37,854 nucleotides of DNA from the NCBI GenBank assembly GCA_019634695.1, contig JAHCAW010000041.1, forward strand, positions 1 through 37,854, in the 5' to 3' direction. Source of the stretch: Candidatus Sumerlaeia bacterium. Lineage in GTDB: Bacteria; Sumerlaeota; Sumerlaeia; SLMS01; JAHLLQ01. The notes under the pieces were generated by a model. That model was not told the DNA's origin and searched no databases. It saw only the letters and a program-made list of their open reading frames with translations. The stretch's first letter is position 1, and each line of letters opens with the position of its first letter. The translations under genes and the position numbers were made by a program. Below, one piece after another: positions 24,190 to 33,924 of this stretch.

Positions 24190-24279
24190 GACACAACAAC
24201 CTCCGCTTGGGGGTGGGGGCATCAGCCCGCGTTAGAAGACCTTGCAAGAATCAGGGGCGTTTGGAGATCGGACTTCTGG

Positions 24280-24305
24280 GAGCGCCGAGCACCCGCTCGG
24301 CACTC
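24280..24305 (-). terminator. Hairpin directly after the MoxR gene (weak terminator)
   Basis: GCCGAGC (24284-24290) and GCTCGGC (24295-24301), loop ACCC, with partly matched flanks, form a GC-rich hairpin touching the MoxR stop. No T-run follows on the minus strand, so it may only attenuate. Confidence 0.4.
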
Positions 24306-25262
24306 TCACGCCCCCCGCAGCCGGGACACGGGAACATCGACGGCGCGCAGGATGGCGGCGACGACCTGGGCGGGGGTGGTGCCGGCAAGGCGGCTCTGGG
24401 GCTTGAGGACCAACCGATGGCAGAGCACCGAGGGGGCGAGGTTCTTGACGCGGTCGGGCGTGACGAAGGTCTCGCCGTCGAGCCAGGCGTGCGCCTGACT
24501 GAGGCGATACAGGGCCAGCGAGGCGCGGGGGCTGGCGCCGAGGACGACGTCGTGGTGCTCGCGCGTGGCGGCCACGACGCGCACGATGTAATCGGAGATG
24601 TTGGGTTCGACCTCGATGGTCTCGCGCAGTCGTTGCTGCTCGGCAAACAGCTCGGCGCCGGTGGCGACTGGCGCGAGATCGTCGAAGGGATGGCGCAGGC
24701 GCTGGGCCTCGACAATGCGGCGCTCCTCCTCGCGCGTCGCATAGCCAAGCCCGAGTCGCACGAGGAAGCGGTCGAGCTGAGCCTCGGGCAATTCGTAGAC
24801 GCCCTGCTGCTCGATGGGGTTCTGGGTGGCGAGGACGAAGAAGGGGGCGGGCAGGGGGTGCGTGGTGCCGTCGACGGAGACGGTGCGCTCCTCCATGGCC
24901 TCGAGCAGGGCGGACTGGGTGCGCGGGGTGGCGCGGTTGAGTTCGTCGGCGAGCAGGATGCCGGCGAACAGGGGCCCGGCGCGGAACTCGAACTCGGCGG
25001 TCTTCTGGTTGAAGATGGCGACGCCGGTCAGGTCGGAGGGAAGCAGGTCCGGCGTGAACTGGATGCGGCGGAAGGAGACGTCGAGGGAGCGGGCCAGCGC
25101 CCGGGCGAGCAGCGTCTTGCCGGTGCCCGGGACGTCCTCGAGCAGGACGTGGCCGTTGGCCAGCAGGGCGGCGACCAGGCGCACGATGGTCTCGTCCTTG
25201 CCGACGATGACCTGACGAATGTTGTCGACCAACCGCCGGGCGGCGTTGGGGGACGCGACCAT
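24306..25262 (-). CDS. MoxR-family AAA+ ATPase
   Basis: MoxR ATPases act as chaperones that activate or insert cofactors into partner complexes. The 318-residue length is standard. It has Walker A (GTGKTLLARAL near residue 40), Walker B (ILLADELNRATPRTQSALLEAMEE near 105), sensor 1 (FFVLATQNPIEQQG) and the arginine-finger region (LDRFLVRLGLGYATREEE). The C-terminal lid domain follows. I chose ATG at 25262 because GGAGAGG precedes it; an ATG at 25295 is possible. The usual partners, a DUF58 protein and VWA proteins, are not adjacent; it heads a same-strand run with two parvulins, which may be coincidence. The 278 bases upstream hold no clear gene. Confidence 0.93.
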   Translation of the reverse strand: MVASPNAARRLVDNIRQVIVGKDETIVRLVAALLANGHVLLEDVPGTGKTLLARALARSLDVSFRRIQFTPDLLPSDLTGVAIFNQKTAEFEFRAGPLFAGILLADELNRATPRTQSALLEAMEERTVSVDGTTHPLPAPFFVLATQNPIEQQGVYELPEAQLDRFLVRLGLGYATREEERRIVEAQRLRHPFDDLAPVATGAELFAEQQRLRETIEVEPNISDYIVRVVAATREHHDVVLGASPRASLALYRLSQAHAWLDGETFVTPDRVKNLAPSVLCHRLVLKPQSRLAGTTPAQVVAAILRAVDVPVSRLRGA

Positions 25263-25540
25263 GAGCCTCTCCGGGACGGCGGGCCGTCGAGCCATGACCC
25301 CTGCGGGGCCGCGCCGAGGTCAAGGGGTGCTTTGCCTGCCGCCCCGCCCCGGAATGGTTGAATGCCGGGGAACATGCCGCCGACCCAACCGGTCCAACGC
25401 GGCGGGGGTCTGATGCGTCAACGGCAGGGGGATGCTGCTGCTTTCGCCGTTTCCGGACGGGATTTCCCGTTGCCGGTGCCTTTGGGGGCCCCTAGACTTC
25501 CCTGACCCCGCCTTGGAGGCCGGGTTGCCGCGAGGATTCC

Positions 25541-26683
25541 GTGAAGCGAGTCGCCGTCCTGCTGTCGTTTGCCGCGGTCTCCCTGTCCCCCGCGACCGGG
25601 TGGAGCCAGGAGCGCGTGCTCGGACCGAGCGCCTTCACGGTGCTGAGCGACTCGACCGAGTCGTGCCGCGACCCGGTGGTGGACGCGGCGGGGACCGAGG
25701 CGCTGGTGGCCTGGACCTCGACGATCGAGGGGCGCTCGCGGGTGGTGGCGGTCCGCCGGGTGCTCAACGATTGGACTTTCCCGTACCCGGTGGACGATTC
25801 GCTGGCGGGCGACTGCACGGATCCGGTGGTGCGGTTCACCGACTCGGGCCGGGCGGGCATCGCGTGGATACGGTCCGAGGGGGATGAGTATGCGCTGGAG
25901 TACGCGCCGCCGGGCGGGTTCCCGCGCGAGGTGGCGCGGGCAAGCGTGCGGATGGAGTCGCCGGCGCTGGCCTTTGACGCGGCCGGGCGGGCGGTGCTGG
26001 CGTGGACGGAGGGGTCCGGCGGGCGCTTCGTGGTCGTGGTGGCCCGCGAGACGGAAGAGGGCAGGTGGGAGCGCGAGACGCTGAGTGGCTCGGCGGATGC
26101 CTACGACATCTTCCCGGCGACCTTCAACGCCCCCGAGCATGTGGTTTACTGGTACGGCTTGGGTGAGATGGATTTCGAGCTGCGCGGCGCGCGGCGCGGC
26201 CCCGACGGATGGGAGACCTTCCGACCCACATCGGCGGACTTCGTGCCGGCGAACCGCTTCCCACTGCTGTACGACAGCCGGACGGCGGCCGGGCCGGGCG
26301 CGGTGTGGGTGGAGCCCTTGCGCGGCGGCGAGATCGCCCTGGCGTGGGATGCGCGCTTCCCGGAGACGCAGCCGGTGCTGGCGCTGCCCGGCGCCGAAGG
26401 GGTCCGACAGGTCGAGCCCGACGCGAGCAGCACCACGGCGGCGCCGGCGTTCGTCTGGCGCGAGGAGACCGCGGCCGGCTCGCAGATTCTCGTCCTGACG
26501 GGCGAGCAGACGATCCGGGTGACGGGCTTTGCGCACCCCAGCCAGCCGCGGCTGGCGGCCGACCGCGACGGGGGGCTGCACCTGGTTCTGGTGAGCGACC
26601 GCGCCGAGGGGGGCACGGGGCGCATCTACTGGACGCGGCTGACCGAGACCGCTCCTGCGGGGCTGTCAAGCTCCCCTAACTGA
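25541..26683 (+). CDS. Secreted beta-rich (propeller-like) protein of unknown role
   Basis: I do not recognise a named family. The 380-residue product starts with a signal peptide (MKRVAVLLSFAAVSLSPATGWSQ, likely cut after Ser-Gln-ending Ala/Gln region), then repeats of about 50 residues that alternate short hydrophobic strands with Asp/Gly turns (for example DPVVDAAGTEALVAWTS, DPVVRFTDSGRAGIAWIR, SPALAFDAAGRAVLAWTE and PRLAADRDGGLHLVLVSD). The pattern resembles a beta-propeller of five or more blades. The start is GTG at 25541 with CGAGGA upstream. It is 99 bases before mlaF on the same strand and could be a periplasmic partner of that system, which is inference only. Confidence 0.75.
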   Translation: MKRVAVLLSFAAVSLSPATGWSQERVLGPSAFTVLSDSTESCRDPVVDAAGTEALVAWTSTIEGRSRVVAVRRVLNDWTFPYPVDDSLAGDCTDPVVRFTDSGRAGIAWIRSEGDEYALEYAPPGGFPREVARASVRMESPALAFDAAGRAVLAWTEGSGGRFVVVVARETEEGRWERETLSGSADAYDIFPATFNAPEHVVYWYGLGEMDFELRGARRGPDGWETFRPTSADFVPANRFPLLYDSRTAAGPGAVWVEPLRGGEIALAWDARFPETQPVLALPGAEGVRQVEPDASSTTAAPAFVWREETAAGSQILVLTGEQTIRVTGFAHPSQPRLAADRDGGLHLVLVSDRAEGGTGRIYWTRLTETAPAGLSSSPN

Positions 26684-26782
26684 CACGCGACTGACCGCCC
26701 TCCCACCGCCCGGCGTTGACACCTGCGGGCCGGCTCGCCCATCACACGGCCCCAGCGCTATCCGCAGCCGGTCGGCCCCTCC

Positions 26783-27616
26783 ATGATCCGCATCCGCAAC
26801 GTCGCCAAGGCCTTTGCCGAAAAGGTGGTCTATCGCGACTTGAACCTGGACATCGTCGAGGGCGAGTCGCACGCGATCATCGGACGGTCGGGCGAGGGCA
26901 AGTCGGTGTTGCTCAAGCTGATCTGCGGGTTGCTGGCGCCGGACCGCGGGACGATCGAGATCGAGGGCCGGCGGGTGGACATCCGCGACAAGGAGTCCCT
27001 GCGGTTCGTGCGCGACCGCGTGACGATGGTTTTCCAGATGGGGGCGCTGTTCGACTCGCTGACGGTGCGGGAGAACGTGGGCTTCTATCAGAAGCACAAC
27101 TCGACGAAGTCGGTGCAGGAAATCGACGCGCTGTGCGAGCGGTTGCTGGCGGAGGTGAACCTGCCGCACACGGGCCACCTGCTGCCGTCGGAGCTGAGCG
27201 GAGGCATGCGCAAGCGGGTCGGGCTGGCGCGGGCGCTGGCGGTCGAGCCGCGCATCCTGCTCTACGACGAGCCGACGACCGGCCTGGACCCGGTGACGAC
27301 CGAGGTGATCGGAGACCTGATCCTGAAGACGAACCGCCGCCACGGCATGACGGCGGTGGTCGTGACGCACGACATGCGCAGCGCCTACAAGGTGGCGGAC
27401 CGGATCAGCATGGTGCACCAGGGGGTGGTGGTGTTCACGGGAACGCCGGCGGAGGTGCGCACGACGGACCACCCGATCGTGAACCAGTTCGTCAATGGGC
27501 TGGCGCGCGGACCGATCACGGACACCGAAAGCGAGCAGATCGAGCGCCTGTCGGCCGACATGATCGACCGCTCGCTGCTGTTGCGCCGCATCAAGCAGAT
27601 GGACGATGCACCGTAG
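26783..27616 (+). CDS. mlaF: MlaF-like ABC ATPase of an MCE lipid transporter
   Basis: This is the cytoplasmic ATPase of an MCE-type phospholipid or sterol transporter. The 277-residue product has Walker A GRSGEGKS (34-41), a Q-loop in VFQMGALFDSL, the signature LSGGMRKRVGLARAL (near 137-151), Walker B ILLYDEPTTGLDP (near 158), and the switch His in VVVTHDM. The phrase MGALFDSLTVRENV and the RKRV signature are characteristic of the MlaF branch. The expected permease MlaE is not adjacent; MlaD follows after 64 bases. The N-terminus is shorter than in some homologues but complete. The start ATG at 26783 has no strong binding site. Confidence 0.92.
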   Translation: MIRIRNVAKAFAEKVVYRDLNLDIVEGESHAIIGRSGEGKSVLLKLICGLLAPDRGTIEIEGRRVDIRDKESLRFVRDRVTMVFQMGALFDSLTVRENVGFYQKHNSTKSVQEIDALCERLLAEVNLPHTGHLLPSELSGGMRKRVGLARALAVEPRILLYDEPTTGLDPVTTEVIGDLILKTNRRHGMTAVVVTHDMRSAYKVADRISMVHQGVVVFTGTPAEVRTTDHPIVNQFVNGLARGPITDTESEQIERLSADMIDRSLLLRRIKQMDDAP

Positions 27617-27680
27617 GGACGTCAGGATGAAGACGGAAGACTGATGGTGGACGGGTGACGCGCGAAAGGCGGCCGGTACG

Positions 27681-28817
27681 ATGGAGAAGCGCAAGGCAAC
27701 GGCGGACACGATCGTGGGACTCTTTGTCCTGACGGGAATTGTGTTCCTGAACCTGGTGACGGTGCTGATCCGCGAGGACATCTTCGGGGACACGCTGCGG
27801 GTGCGGGCGACGTTCGAGAGCGTTCCGGGCCTGGAGGTCGGGGCGCCGGTGCTGGTGAGCGGCATCCGGGCGGGGCGCGTGACGAGCATCGACTATCGGC
27901 CGGTCAACGCGGCCGTGGCGCGCACGCAGACCAACGGCGCCACGCCGCAGCCGGTCGTCGTGTCGATGCGCGTGAAGAAGAAGGTGCCGATCTACACGAA
28001 CGCGCGGGTGAATCTGGTCCAACAGGGCTTCATCGGCGACAAGCGCGTCGAGATCGATCCCGGCTCCGAGGTCGGAGGCATCCTGTTGACGGACGACGCG
28101 GATCCGTTGCCCGGGCAACCGCACTTCGACATGACGCTCGTGATGCGGCGGGCCGAGCAGGTGGTGGACGACCTCGGCGAGACAATCGCCGGGTTCAAGC
28201 AGTTCGTGACCGACGACGAGACGATCGCGAGCATCCGCCAGACGATCAACAGCCTGAATCGTTCGGTGGAGCGCGTGTATGTGTACCTGGACCGCAACGA
28301 GGAGAACGTGACGACGGCGGTGGCGAACGTGCGCGAGGTGTCCGAGAACCTGCGCGAGGTGTCGGCGCGGCTGGCGGTGTTCCTGGAGGAGGGCGGTCGC
28401 TTCGACGAGATTTCGGGCGACGCGCAGGGGATGCTGGCCGAGGTGCGTGCGGAGGTGAACCGGACGCTGGGCAAGGTGCAGGAGGCGGTGGACTCGATCA
28501 ACGAGACCGTGCGGCGCCTGGACGTTCGGGCGGGGACGATTTCGGATTCGGCGGTCGAGTTCCTGTCGTCCACGCAGGGTGACTTCAATGCGTTGAGCGA
28601 GAACCTGCAGGAGACGAGCACGAGCCTGAACGCGATCGCGACCGGCATCCGGCGCGGCGAGGGCACGGTGGGACGGCTGATGACGGACCCGGCGCCGTTC
28701 GAGGACTTGAAGCGCTCGATCGAGGCGCTGCACGACTTCCTGGTCGGTGGTGCGCCGCCGCGGCTGCCGGCCACGGTGCCCTATGGCGTGTCGCGCCCGC
28801 AGGAAACCAAGGAATGA
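27681..28817 (+). CDS. mlaD: MlaD-type MCE-domain protein
   Basis: MCE proteins form hexameric rings that hold lipids in the periplasm. The 378-residue product has one N-terminal helix (TIVGLFVLTGIVFLNLVTVLI), an MCE domain (about 35-135) with VRATFESVPGLEVGAPVLVSG and the hydrophobic loop NLVQQGFIGDKRVEI, then a long helical, likely coiled-coil region (about 150-340) with repeated Glu/Val heptads (VREVSENLREVSARL) that could build a needle-like tunnel. Escherichia coli MlaD is about 180 residues, so this is a long form, closer to the coiled-coil MCE proteins. The stop overlaps the next start as ATGA, tying it to the membrane transferases downstream. Confidence 0.92.
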   Translation: MEKRKATADTIVGLFVLTGIVFLNLVTVLIREDIFGDTLRVRATFESVPGLEVGAPVLVSGIRAGRVTSIDYRPVNAAVARTQTNGATPQPVVVSMRVKKKVPIYTNARVNLVQQGFIGDKRVEIDPGSEVGGILLTDDADPLPGQPHFDMTLVMRRAEQVVDDLGETIAGFKQFVTDDETIASIRQTINSLNRSVERVYVYLDRNEENVTTAVANVREVSENLREVSARLAVFLEEGGRFDEISGDAQGMLAEVRAEVNRTLGKVQEAVDSINETVRRLDVRAGTISDSAVEFLSSTQGDFNALSENLQETSTSLNAIATGIRRGEGTVGRLMTDPAPFEDLKRSIEALHDFLVGGAPPRLPATVPYGVSRPQETKE

Positions 28818-30460
28818 CGGCTCCCGAATCCGCGTCCCGTCCCGATGCAGGGACCTCCGTGCGCGGATTCTACGCCCGCATCGGACTTGTCGTCTTCCTC
28901 GCGTGCCTGCTGGTCACGGGCGGGCACCTGATGTCGCCCGACGGTGAGCTGTTGTTCCGCACGGCCGAGTCGATGGCCCTGCGCGGCGCGCTCGACGTTC
29001 ACCCGATCGAATACGACGAGGCGACCGGCACGCTGCTGGTGCCGCCGCAGCACACGTTCGCGACGGTGCCGGGGCGCGGCGGCTTCCATGTGCAGTACCT
29101 GCCGCTGCAACCACTGCTGACGGTGCCGCTGGTGTGGCTGGCGCGTGGAACCGAGGCGACGTTCGCCGAGGCCTTCTTCGCGACGATGCCGGGACATCCG
29201 ACGCACTTCACCGCGGATGCCATCTCGACGTGGCGTCGCGCGGTGGTGGTGGCGCTGTTCAATCCGCTGGTGACGGCGCTGACGGCGCTGGTGCTGGCGC
29301 GATTGGTCATGATGCTGACGGGTCGCAACCGGCGCGCGGCGGCGTGGACCGCGCTGCTGTGGGCGCTGGGCACGGTGGCGCTGCCGCATTCGCGCACGTA
29401 TTTCACCGAGCCGCTGGCAGGGCTGTTCGCGCTGCTGGCAATCGACCAACTGGTGCGGTGGTACGGCACGCCGTTGCGGGCCGAGTTCGCGATGCTCCGG
29501 CTGCGGCAGATGGCGCTGTTGGGCGGGGCGCTGGCGGCCGGAATCTGGACGCGCATGGATTCCCCGCTGCTGGCGTTGGGAATCGGATTGGCACTGGTGG
29601 GCGTGGGCGAATTCAAGCGCCGTCGCGAGAATGCCTATGGCGTGTCGCCGGGGTGCTGGCCCTGGAAGGACTACGTGCTGGCGGGTGCGCTGACGGTGGG
29701 TTCGTTCGCGGCGCTGGTGCTGTTCAATCGTTGGCGCTTCGACGGCGGAGCGAGCCTGATTGGCGGCGGCTACAGCGAGCAGCCCGAGGGCGTGGCGCTG
29801 ACGACGCCGCTGCTGGTTGGCCTGCACGGGCTGCTGTTCTCGCCGGGCAAGGGGCTCTTGTTCTTCAGCCCCGCGGTGGTGCTGGGCTTGTGGGGCTGGC
29901 GGCGGATGCCGCGGCACCTGATGTGGTTCGGCGCGGCGATGCTGGTGGCGTACCTGCCGTTCACGTTGGCGATGGTGAAGTGGCAGAACTGGGACGGGGG
30001 GTGGTGCTGGGGCCCGCGGCACATCGTGCAGTTGCACGCGCCGCTGATGCTGGGGGCGGCATTCCTGTTTGCGGGCTGCGAGACGATGCTGCGGCGCGTG
30101 GTGCTCAAGGTGACGGCGATCGTGGCGGTGGGGGTGCAACTGTTCGGGTCGTTGCAGGCGCCGATGGAGTTCTACCACGAGTTCTACCGGACGCCGATGG
30201 ACGGGCTGGCGTTCCGGGTGGCGTACCGTCCGACGGAGTACCCGGTGGTGATGCAGTCGTTCGCGGTGCAACTTCGCGATCCGCAGACCGGCCGCCCGGG
30301 CGCGGAAGTGGACCCGGGCTGGCTGCCGGCGCCGCTGGTGGATTCGCTCTACATCCCGCAGCACACGCAGTGGGCGGGCTATCCGGCGATGCTGAAGGAC
30401 GGGCGGTGCGACTGGTGGCTGCTGGCGCGGGTGCTGCCGGCGCGGCAGGAGTCAGACTGA
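28814..30460 (+). CDS. GT-C-like membrane glycosyltransferase of unknown specificity
   Basis: The 548-residue product has about ten helices. It begins with a helix and the short loop SPDGELLFRTAESMALRGALDV, an Asp-Gly-Glu motif in the position of the catalytic acidic loop of GT-C enzymes. The segment TRTYFTEPLAGLFALLAI and the phrase SPGKGLLFFSPAVVLGL occur in proteins annotated as phospholipid-carrier-dependent glycosyltransferases. A soluble C-terminal part of about 130 residues follows. It overlaps mlaD by ATGA, so expression is coupled to the lipid-transport protein. The family assignment is inferred from these motifs only. Confidence 0.75.
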   Translation: MTAPESASRPDAGTSVRGFYARIGLVVFLACLLVTGGHLMSPDGELLFRTAESMALRGALDVHPIEYDEATGTLLVPPQHTFATVPGRGGFHVQYLPLQPLLTVPLVWLARGTEATFAEAFFATMPGHPTHFTADAISTWRRAVVVALFNPLVTALTALVLARLVMMLTGRNRRAAAWTALLWALGTVALPHSRTYFTEPLAGLFALLAIDQLVRWYGTPLRAEFAMLRLRQMALLGGALAAGIWTRMDSPLLALGIGLALVGVGEFKRRRENAYGVSPGCWPWKDYVLAGALTVGSFAALVLFNRWRFDGGASLIGGGYSEQPEGVALTTPLLVGLHGLLFSPGKGLLFFSPAVVLGLWGWRRMPRHLMWFGAAMLVAYLPFTLAMVKWQNWDGGWCWGPRHIVQLHAPLMLGAAFLFAGCETMLRRVVLKVTAIVAVGVQLFGSLQAPMEFYHEFYRTPMDGLAFRVAYRPTEYPVVMQSFAVQLRDPQTGRPGAEVDPGWLPAPLVDSLYIPQHTQWAGYPAMLKDGRCDWWLLARVLPARQESD

Positions 30461-30547
30461 GCTTGAATCCGCGGCGTGTGCCCGGCGCACGATGGCCTCT
30501 GTTGAGAACACCGGCCCGGAAGCCGACGAGAACGCATCAGGACGATC

Positions 30548-32149
30548 ATGGGACTGGCCCCCAAACTCCCCGCAGCGATTCAGCCGCCCGAGATTGTGGC
30601 GCGCGAGTTGGCCTATCCGCGCCGGGACATCTGGATCCTGCTGGCGGTGTGCGCGGTGGTGCGGTTGGCGCTCGTGCCGGTCAACGTGGGTGAGTATACG
30701 GACGGCGTGATCCAGGCCAAGCTGTTCGCGGATCCGCAAGGCATCTGGCCCCCATTGTATGCCGCGCTGATCTATCCGCTGAAGTTTGTGCTGGGATATC
30801 TGTGGTCCGGGCGATTGATCAGCGTGGCGGCGAGCACGCTCGCGCTGTGGCCGCTGTACCGCATGACGCAGCGGGCGTTCGGCACGCGGGCGGCCTTGTA
30901 CGCGGGCATCTTCTACATCACGGCGCCGGTGGCGAATCGCTGGGGCGTGCGGTTGATGACCGATGCGACGTTCAGCCTGTTCTTCTGGTGGACGTGCGAG
31001 CGACTGTGTTTCGCGTCGGACGAGCGCAACGAGCCCGCTGCGCGGCGGGCCTTCGGGTGGGCGTGCCTGGGCACGGTGCTGGCCGCGCTGACGCGGTATC
31101 AGGGCATGATGCTGCTGGGACCGGTGGTGGCGTGCTGGGCGATCCTGAGCCGGCGATTTGGGCGACCGGTGGTGCGGCCGGCGCTGACCCTGCTGGGACT
31201 CGCACTGGTGCCCGGCTGGGTGATGTTGACGAACGAGAGCTTCATTCATCTGGCGCAATTCACCGACCGCGCGTTGGCGGCCCCGAAGGGGCTGTCCTAC
31301 GTCATGGCAGTCAACGGCGAGGCGTTTCTGGCGTACTTTCCGTACTTCCTGACTTATCCGGTGTTCGCGTGCGCGTTGGCCGGGATGTTCTGGACGCGCC
31401 AGCGTCGCGGCGCGTTCTTCGGCTGGACGATGCTGTATTCGGCGGTGGTGCTGCTGATCTTCCAGTCGGCGTTCTCAAGTTTTCAGGAGCGTTACTTCCT
31501 GCCGGTGATGGGGTTCTTCTGGGTGCTGGCGGGCTCGGGGATGTATGCTTTCCAGGAGCGTTGGTTGCGGCCGCATCGCAGCGTGCTGCGGCGCGCGTTT
31601 CCGTATCTGCTGGTGGGCGTCTACCTCTGGTCGTCGGTGTTTGCGTTGGCGGTGGCATTCGGCCAGCGTGAGGCTTGGGCCGACATTGTGCGCGCGTCGC
31701 GTCATGCCGCCAAGATCGCCGAACCCGGCGCGCGCCTGTTCACGAACGATGTCTACTCGACATCGGGAGGCGACCTGGGGGCGCGCAAGGTGGAGTTCTT
31801 CTCGGGTCGGTCCGCCACCTTCCTGAACGAGACCTACATGCCGAATCCGCCGTTCCGACTGTCGTCGTCGGGCGAGCGCATACCGCGGCCACCGGCGAAG
31901 CGACTGGCCGTCGGCGACCTGATCATCCTGTCCGACGTGTACAACGCGGCCGTGTATGAGGATTACCTGCGCAGCTTCTACCGTCTCGAAGAAGTGCACG
32001 AGCCCTTCCAGGCCTCGCTGCTGCCGTTGCTGCCGGACAACATGTCCATCGAGTATCCGATGACCGGACAGAATCCGCTGGCGTGGGTCTTCCGCTACGA
32101 TTGGCAGCACTTCGTCACGCGGGTCTATCGCGTCGAGGCGTTGCGGTGA
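30548..32149 (+). CDS. GT39/PMT-type membrane glycosyltransferase
   Basis: The 533-residue product has about twelve helices with a loop EYTDGVIQAKLFADPQGIWPPLYAAL after helix 1, in which the Asp lies in the position of the catalytic acidic residue of GT39 proteins, and the second-loop phrase TDATFSLFFWWTCERLCF. A soluble C-terminal domain (about 390-533) contains TNDVYSTSGGDLGARKVEFFSGR. ATG at 30548 follows AGGA about 5 bases upstream. The next gene overlaps by GTGA, so the two are translationally coupled. The donor is expected to be a polyprenyl-phosphate sugar, such as the product of the GT2 enzyme in this operon. Confidence 0.82.
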   Translation: MGLAPKLPAAIQPPEIVARELAYPRRDIWILLAVCAVVRLALVPVNVGEYTDGVIQAKLFADPQGIWPPLYAALIYPLKFVLGYLWSGRLISVAASTLALWPLYRMTQRAFGTRAALYAGIFYITAPVANRWGVRLMTDATFSLFFWWTCERLCFASDERNEPAARRAFGWACLGTVLAALTRYQGMMLLGPVVACWAILSRRFGRPVVRPALTLLGLALVPGWVMLTNESFIHLAQFTDRALAAPKGLSYVMAVNGEAFLAYFPYFLTYPVFACALAGMFWTRQRRGAFFGWTMLYSAVVLLIFQSAFSSFQERYFLPVMGFFWVLAGSGMYAFQERWLRPHRSVLRRAFPYLLVGVYLWSSVFALAVAFGQREAWADIVRASRHAAKIAEPGARLFTNDVYSTSGGDLGARKVEFFSGRSATFLNETYMPNPPFRLSSSGERIPRPPAKRLAVGDLIILSDVYNAAVYEDYLRSFYRLEEVHEPFQASLLPLLPDNMSIEYPMTGQNPLAWVFRYDWQHFVTRVYRVEALR

Positions 32150-33924
32150 CCGCGCCATCGCCCGTGGAGCCTGCATGGCGGATGCCGGCGATGGTCGGCG
32201 CGCTGGCGGCCGCGGTGTACGCGGCGACCGCGGCACGCGCGCCGCAGTTCGGCGACGGCCTCGAGTTCGTCGCCGCCGCCGCGGTCCGCGGCGTACCGCA
32301 TCCGACAGGCTATCCGTTGCTCACGTCGTTGCTGGCGCCGTTCGCGCGCGGCGAAGGGGCGTACTTTCGCAGCACGCTGGTGTGCGCGCTGGTGGCGGCG
32401 CTGGCGGCGGCGTTCGTGTGCCGTCTGGTGGCGCGCGCGATTGAAGACGACTCAAGCGAGGACGCGACAGGGCGTCTCCTGCGGCGTTGGTTGCCGCCGG
32501 CCGTCGGACTGGCGGCGGCCTTCTCCGCCAGCCTCTGGTCGGCCGCCACGCAGGTCGAAGTGTACGGATTGAACGCGCTGCTCCTCGTGACCGGATTGCT
32601 GGCGCTTGCGCCGTGCCGCGTGGCGAGCCCGTCGCGTTTGGCCATCGGGGGCGTGGTGTTGGGAATCGGGGTGTGCAATCACCTGACGTCGCTCTGTCTC
32701 GCGCCGCTGCTGGGTTGGCGATTGCTGGAGGCGATGCGGGCATGCGCCGGCTCGCGACGCTGGGCGTTGGCGGCCGCCGCGGTCGGCGGCGCCCTCGTGG
32801 GAGTGTTGCCGCTGGCGCTGATTCCGCTGCGGGCGGCGGCGAATCCGCCGATCAATTGGGGTGCCGCGCACACGCTGGAAGGTTTCGTGTGGGTGCTTTC
32901 GGGCGGCGACTACAAGCACGGCCAGTTCCTGCAAGCGCGGCCCGGGACGGCGTTCACGCTGGCAACGTGGCTGGCGTTCGCGTGGCATCGCGTCGTGTTG
33001 CTGGCGACGGGACTGGGGGCGGAACTGCTCGGCGGCGTGGACTTCGCGACGGGCGTGGGTACGCGGTTGGTGACGGGCGTGCTGGGGGCGGCAGGCTGGG
33101 CGCTGGCTGGCTGGGGTTGGTTGCTGCGGTGGCGCCGCGATCGGGCGGGTGCGTTGGCGCTGGCCGCGCCGACGGGACTTCAAGTGGCGTTCCTGCTGGC
33201 GTACAACATCCCGGATGCGTCGGACTATCTGCTGGGCGTGTGGGTTACCCTGCTGCCGCTGCTGGCGGTCGGCGTGGCGGCGGGTCTGCGGGGGGCGGCG
33301 CGCGCGTTGGACTACGGTGAGGATGCCGGACGGGCGCGGCGCCTGCTGGTCGTGCTCGCCGCGCCGGTGGTACTGGCGCTGCCGACGAATCTGGGGACGG
33401 CGAACCGGGCGGGGAGCGACCTGTGCGCGGCCTGGATCGAGCGATTGGAGGCGGCCGCGCCCGAGCGCGCCGTCGTCCTGACGCACGGCGACTACGACAC
33501 GTACGCGCTGTGGTATGCCCAGTTCGCGGAGGGGCGTCGCCGCGACCTGCTCGTGGTGGGCGGGAACTTCCTGCGCAGCGCCTGGTACGGGCCGATGCTG
33601 GAGGCGGCGGGGCTGGACGGGCGCGAGGTGCGGCCGGAGCCGGGCGACGTGTTCGCGGCGCGCTTCACGGCGGTGGACCATGTGGAGATGCTGCGACGGG
33701 CGGCCATCGAGCCCAATATCGGGCGGGTGCCGGTGATGACGACGTGGATTCCGGCGGAGTGGCGGAATCCGCTGGCGCCGCTGCTGGCGGGACACTACGA
33801 GGCCGAAGCCCGGGCGGTGCTGCTGGCGCCCGAGGAGGTCGAGGCGATGGCGGCCTGGTATCCGTCGCTGGCGCCGCCGCTGCTGATGGAACTGCTGCCC
33901 CGTGCGGGAGACTCGCGTCCGTGA
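32146..33924 (+). CDS. DUF2723-family membrane protein
   Basis: DUF2723 proteins are GT-C-like membrane proteins; some in Bacteroidota are thought to take part in protein O-glycosylation. The 592-residue product has about twelve helices and the family N-terminal loop DGLEFVAAAAVRGVPHPTGYPLLTSL. Its soluble C-terminal part (about 430-592) contains TLTHGDYDTYALWYAQ-like sequence (residues near 445). The start is GTG at 32146, overlapping the previous gene as GTGA, and the next gene overlaps as GTGA too. It therefore sits between two glycosyltransferases, consistent with a glycosylation role. Confidence 0.88.
   Translation: MTAPSPVEPAWRMPAMVGALAAAVYAATAARAPQFGDGLEFVAAAAVRGVPHPTGYPLLTSLLAPFARGEGAYFRSTLVCALVAALAAAFVCRLVARAIEDDSSEDATGRLLRRWLPPAVGLAAAFSASLWSAATQVEVYGLNALLLVTGLLALAPCRVASPSRLAIGGVVLGIGVCNHLTSLCLAPLLGWRLLEAMRACAGSRRWALAAAAVGGALVGVLPLALIPLRAAANPPINWGAAHTLEGFVWVLSGGDYKHGQFLQARPGTAFTLATWLAFAWHRVVLLATGLGAELLGGVDFATGVGTRLVTGVLGAAGWALAGWGWLLRWRRDRAGALALAAPTGLQVAFLLAYNIPDASDYLLGVWVTLLPLLAVGVAAGLRGAARALDYGEDAGRARRLLVVLAAPVVLALPTNLGTANRAGSDLCAAWIERLEAAAPERAVVLTHGDYDTYALWYAQFAEGRRRDLLVVGGNFLRSAWYGPMLEAAGLDGREVRPEPGDVFAARFTAVDHVEMLRRAAIEPNIGRVPVMTTWIPAEWRNPLAPLLAGHYEAEARAVLLAPEEVEAMAAWYPSLAPPLLMELLPRAGDSRP

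Noticed and set aside
21826..24498. 890-codon plus-strand frame opposite the parvulin genes
   Set aside because: Gly/Leu/Ala-rich translation without recognisable motifs; the minus strand carries two intact parvulins with signal peptides.
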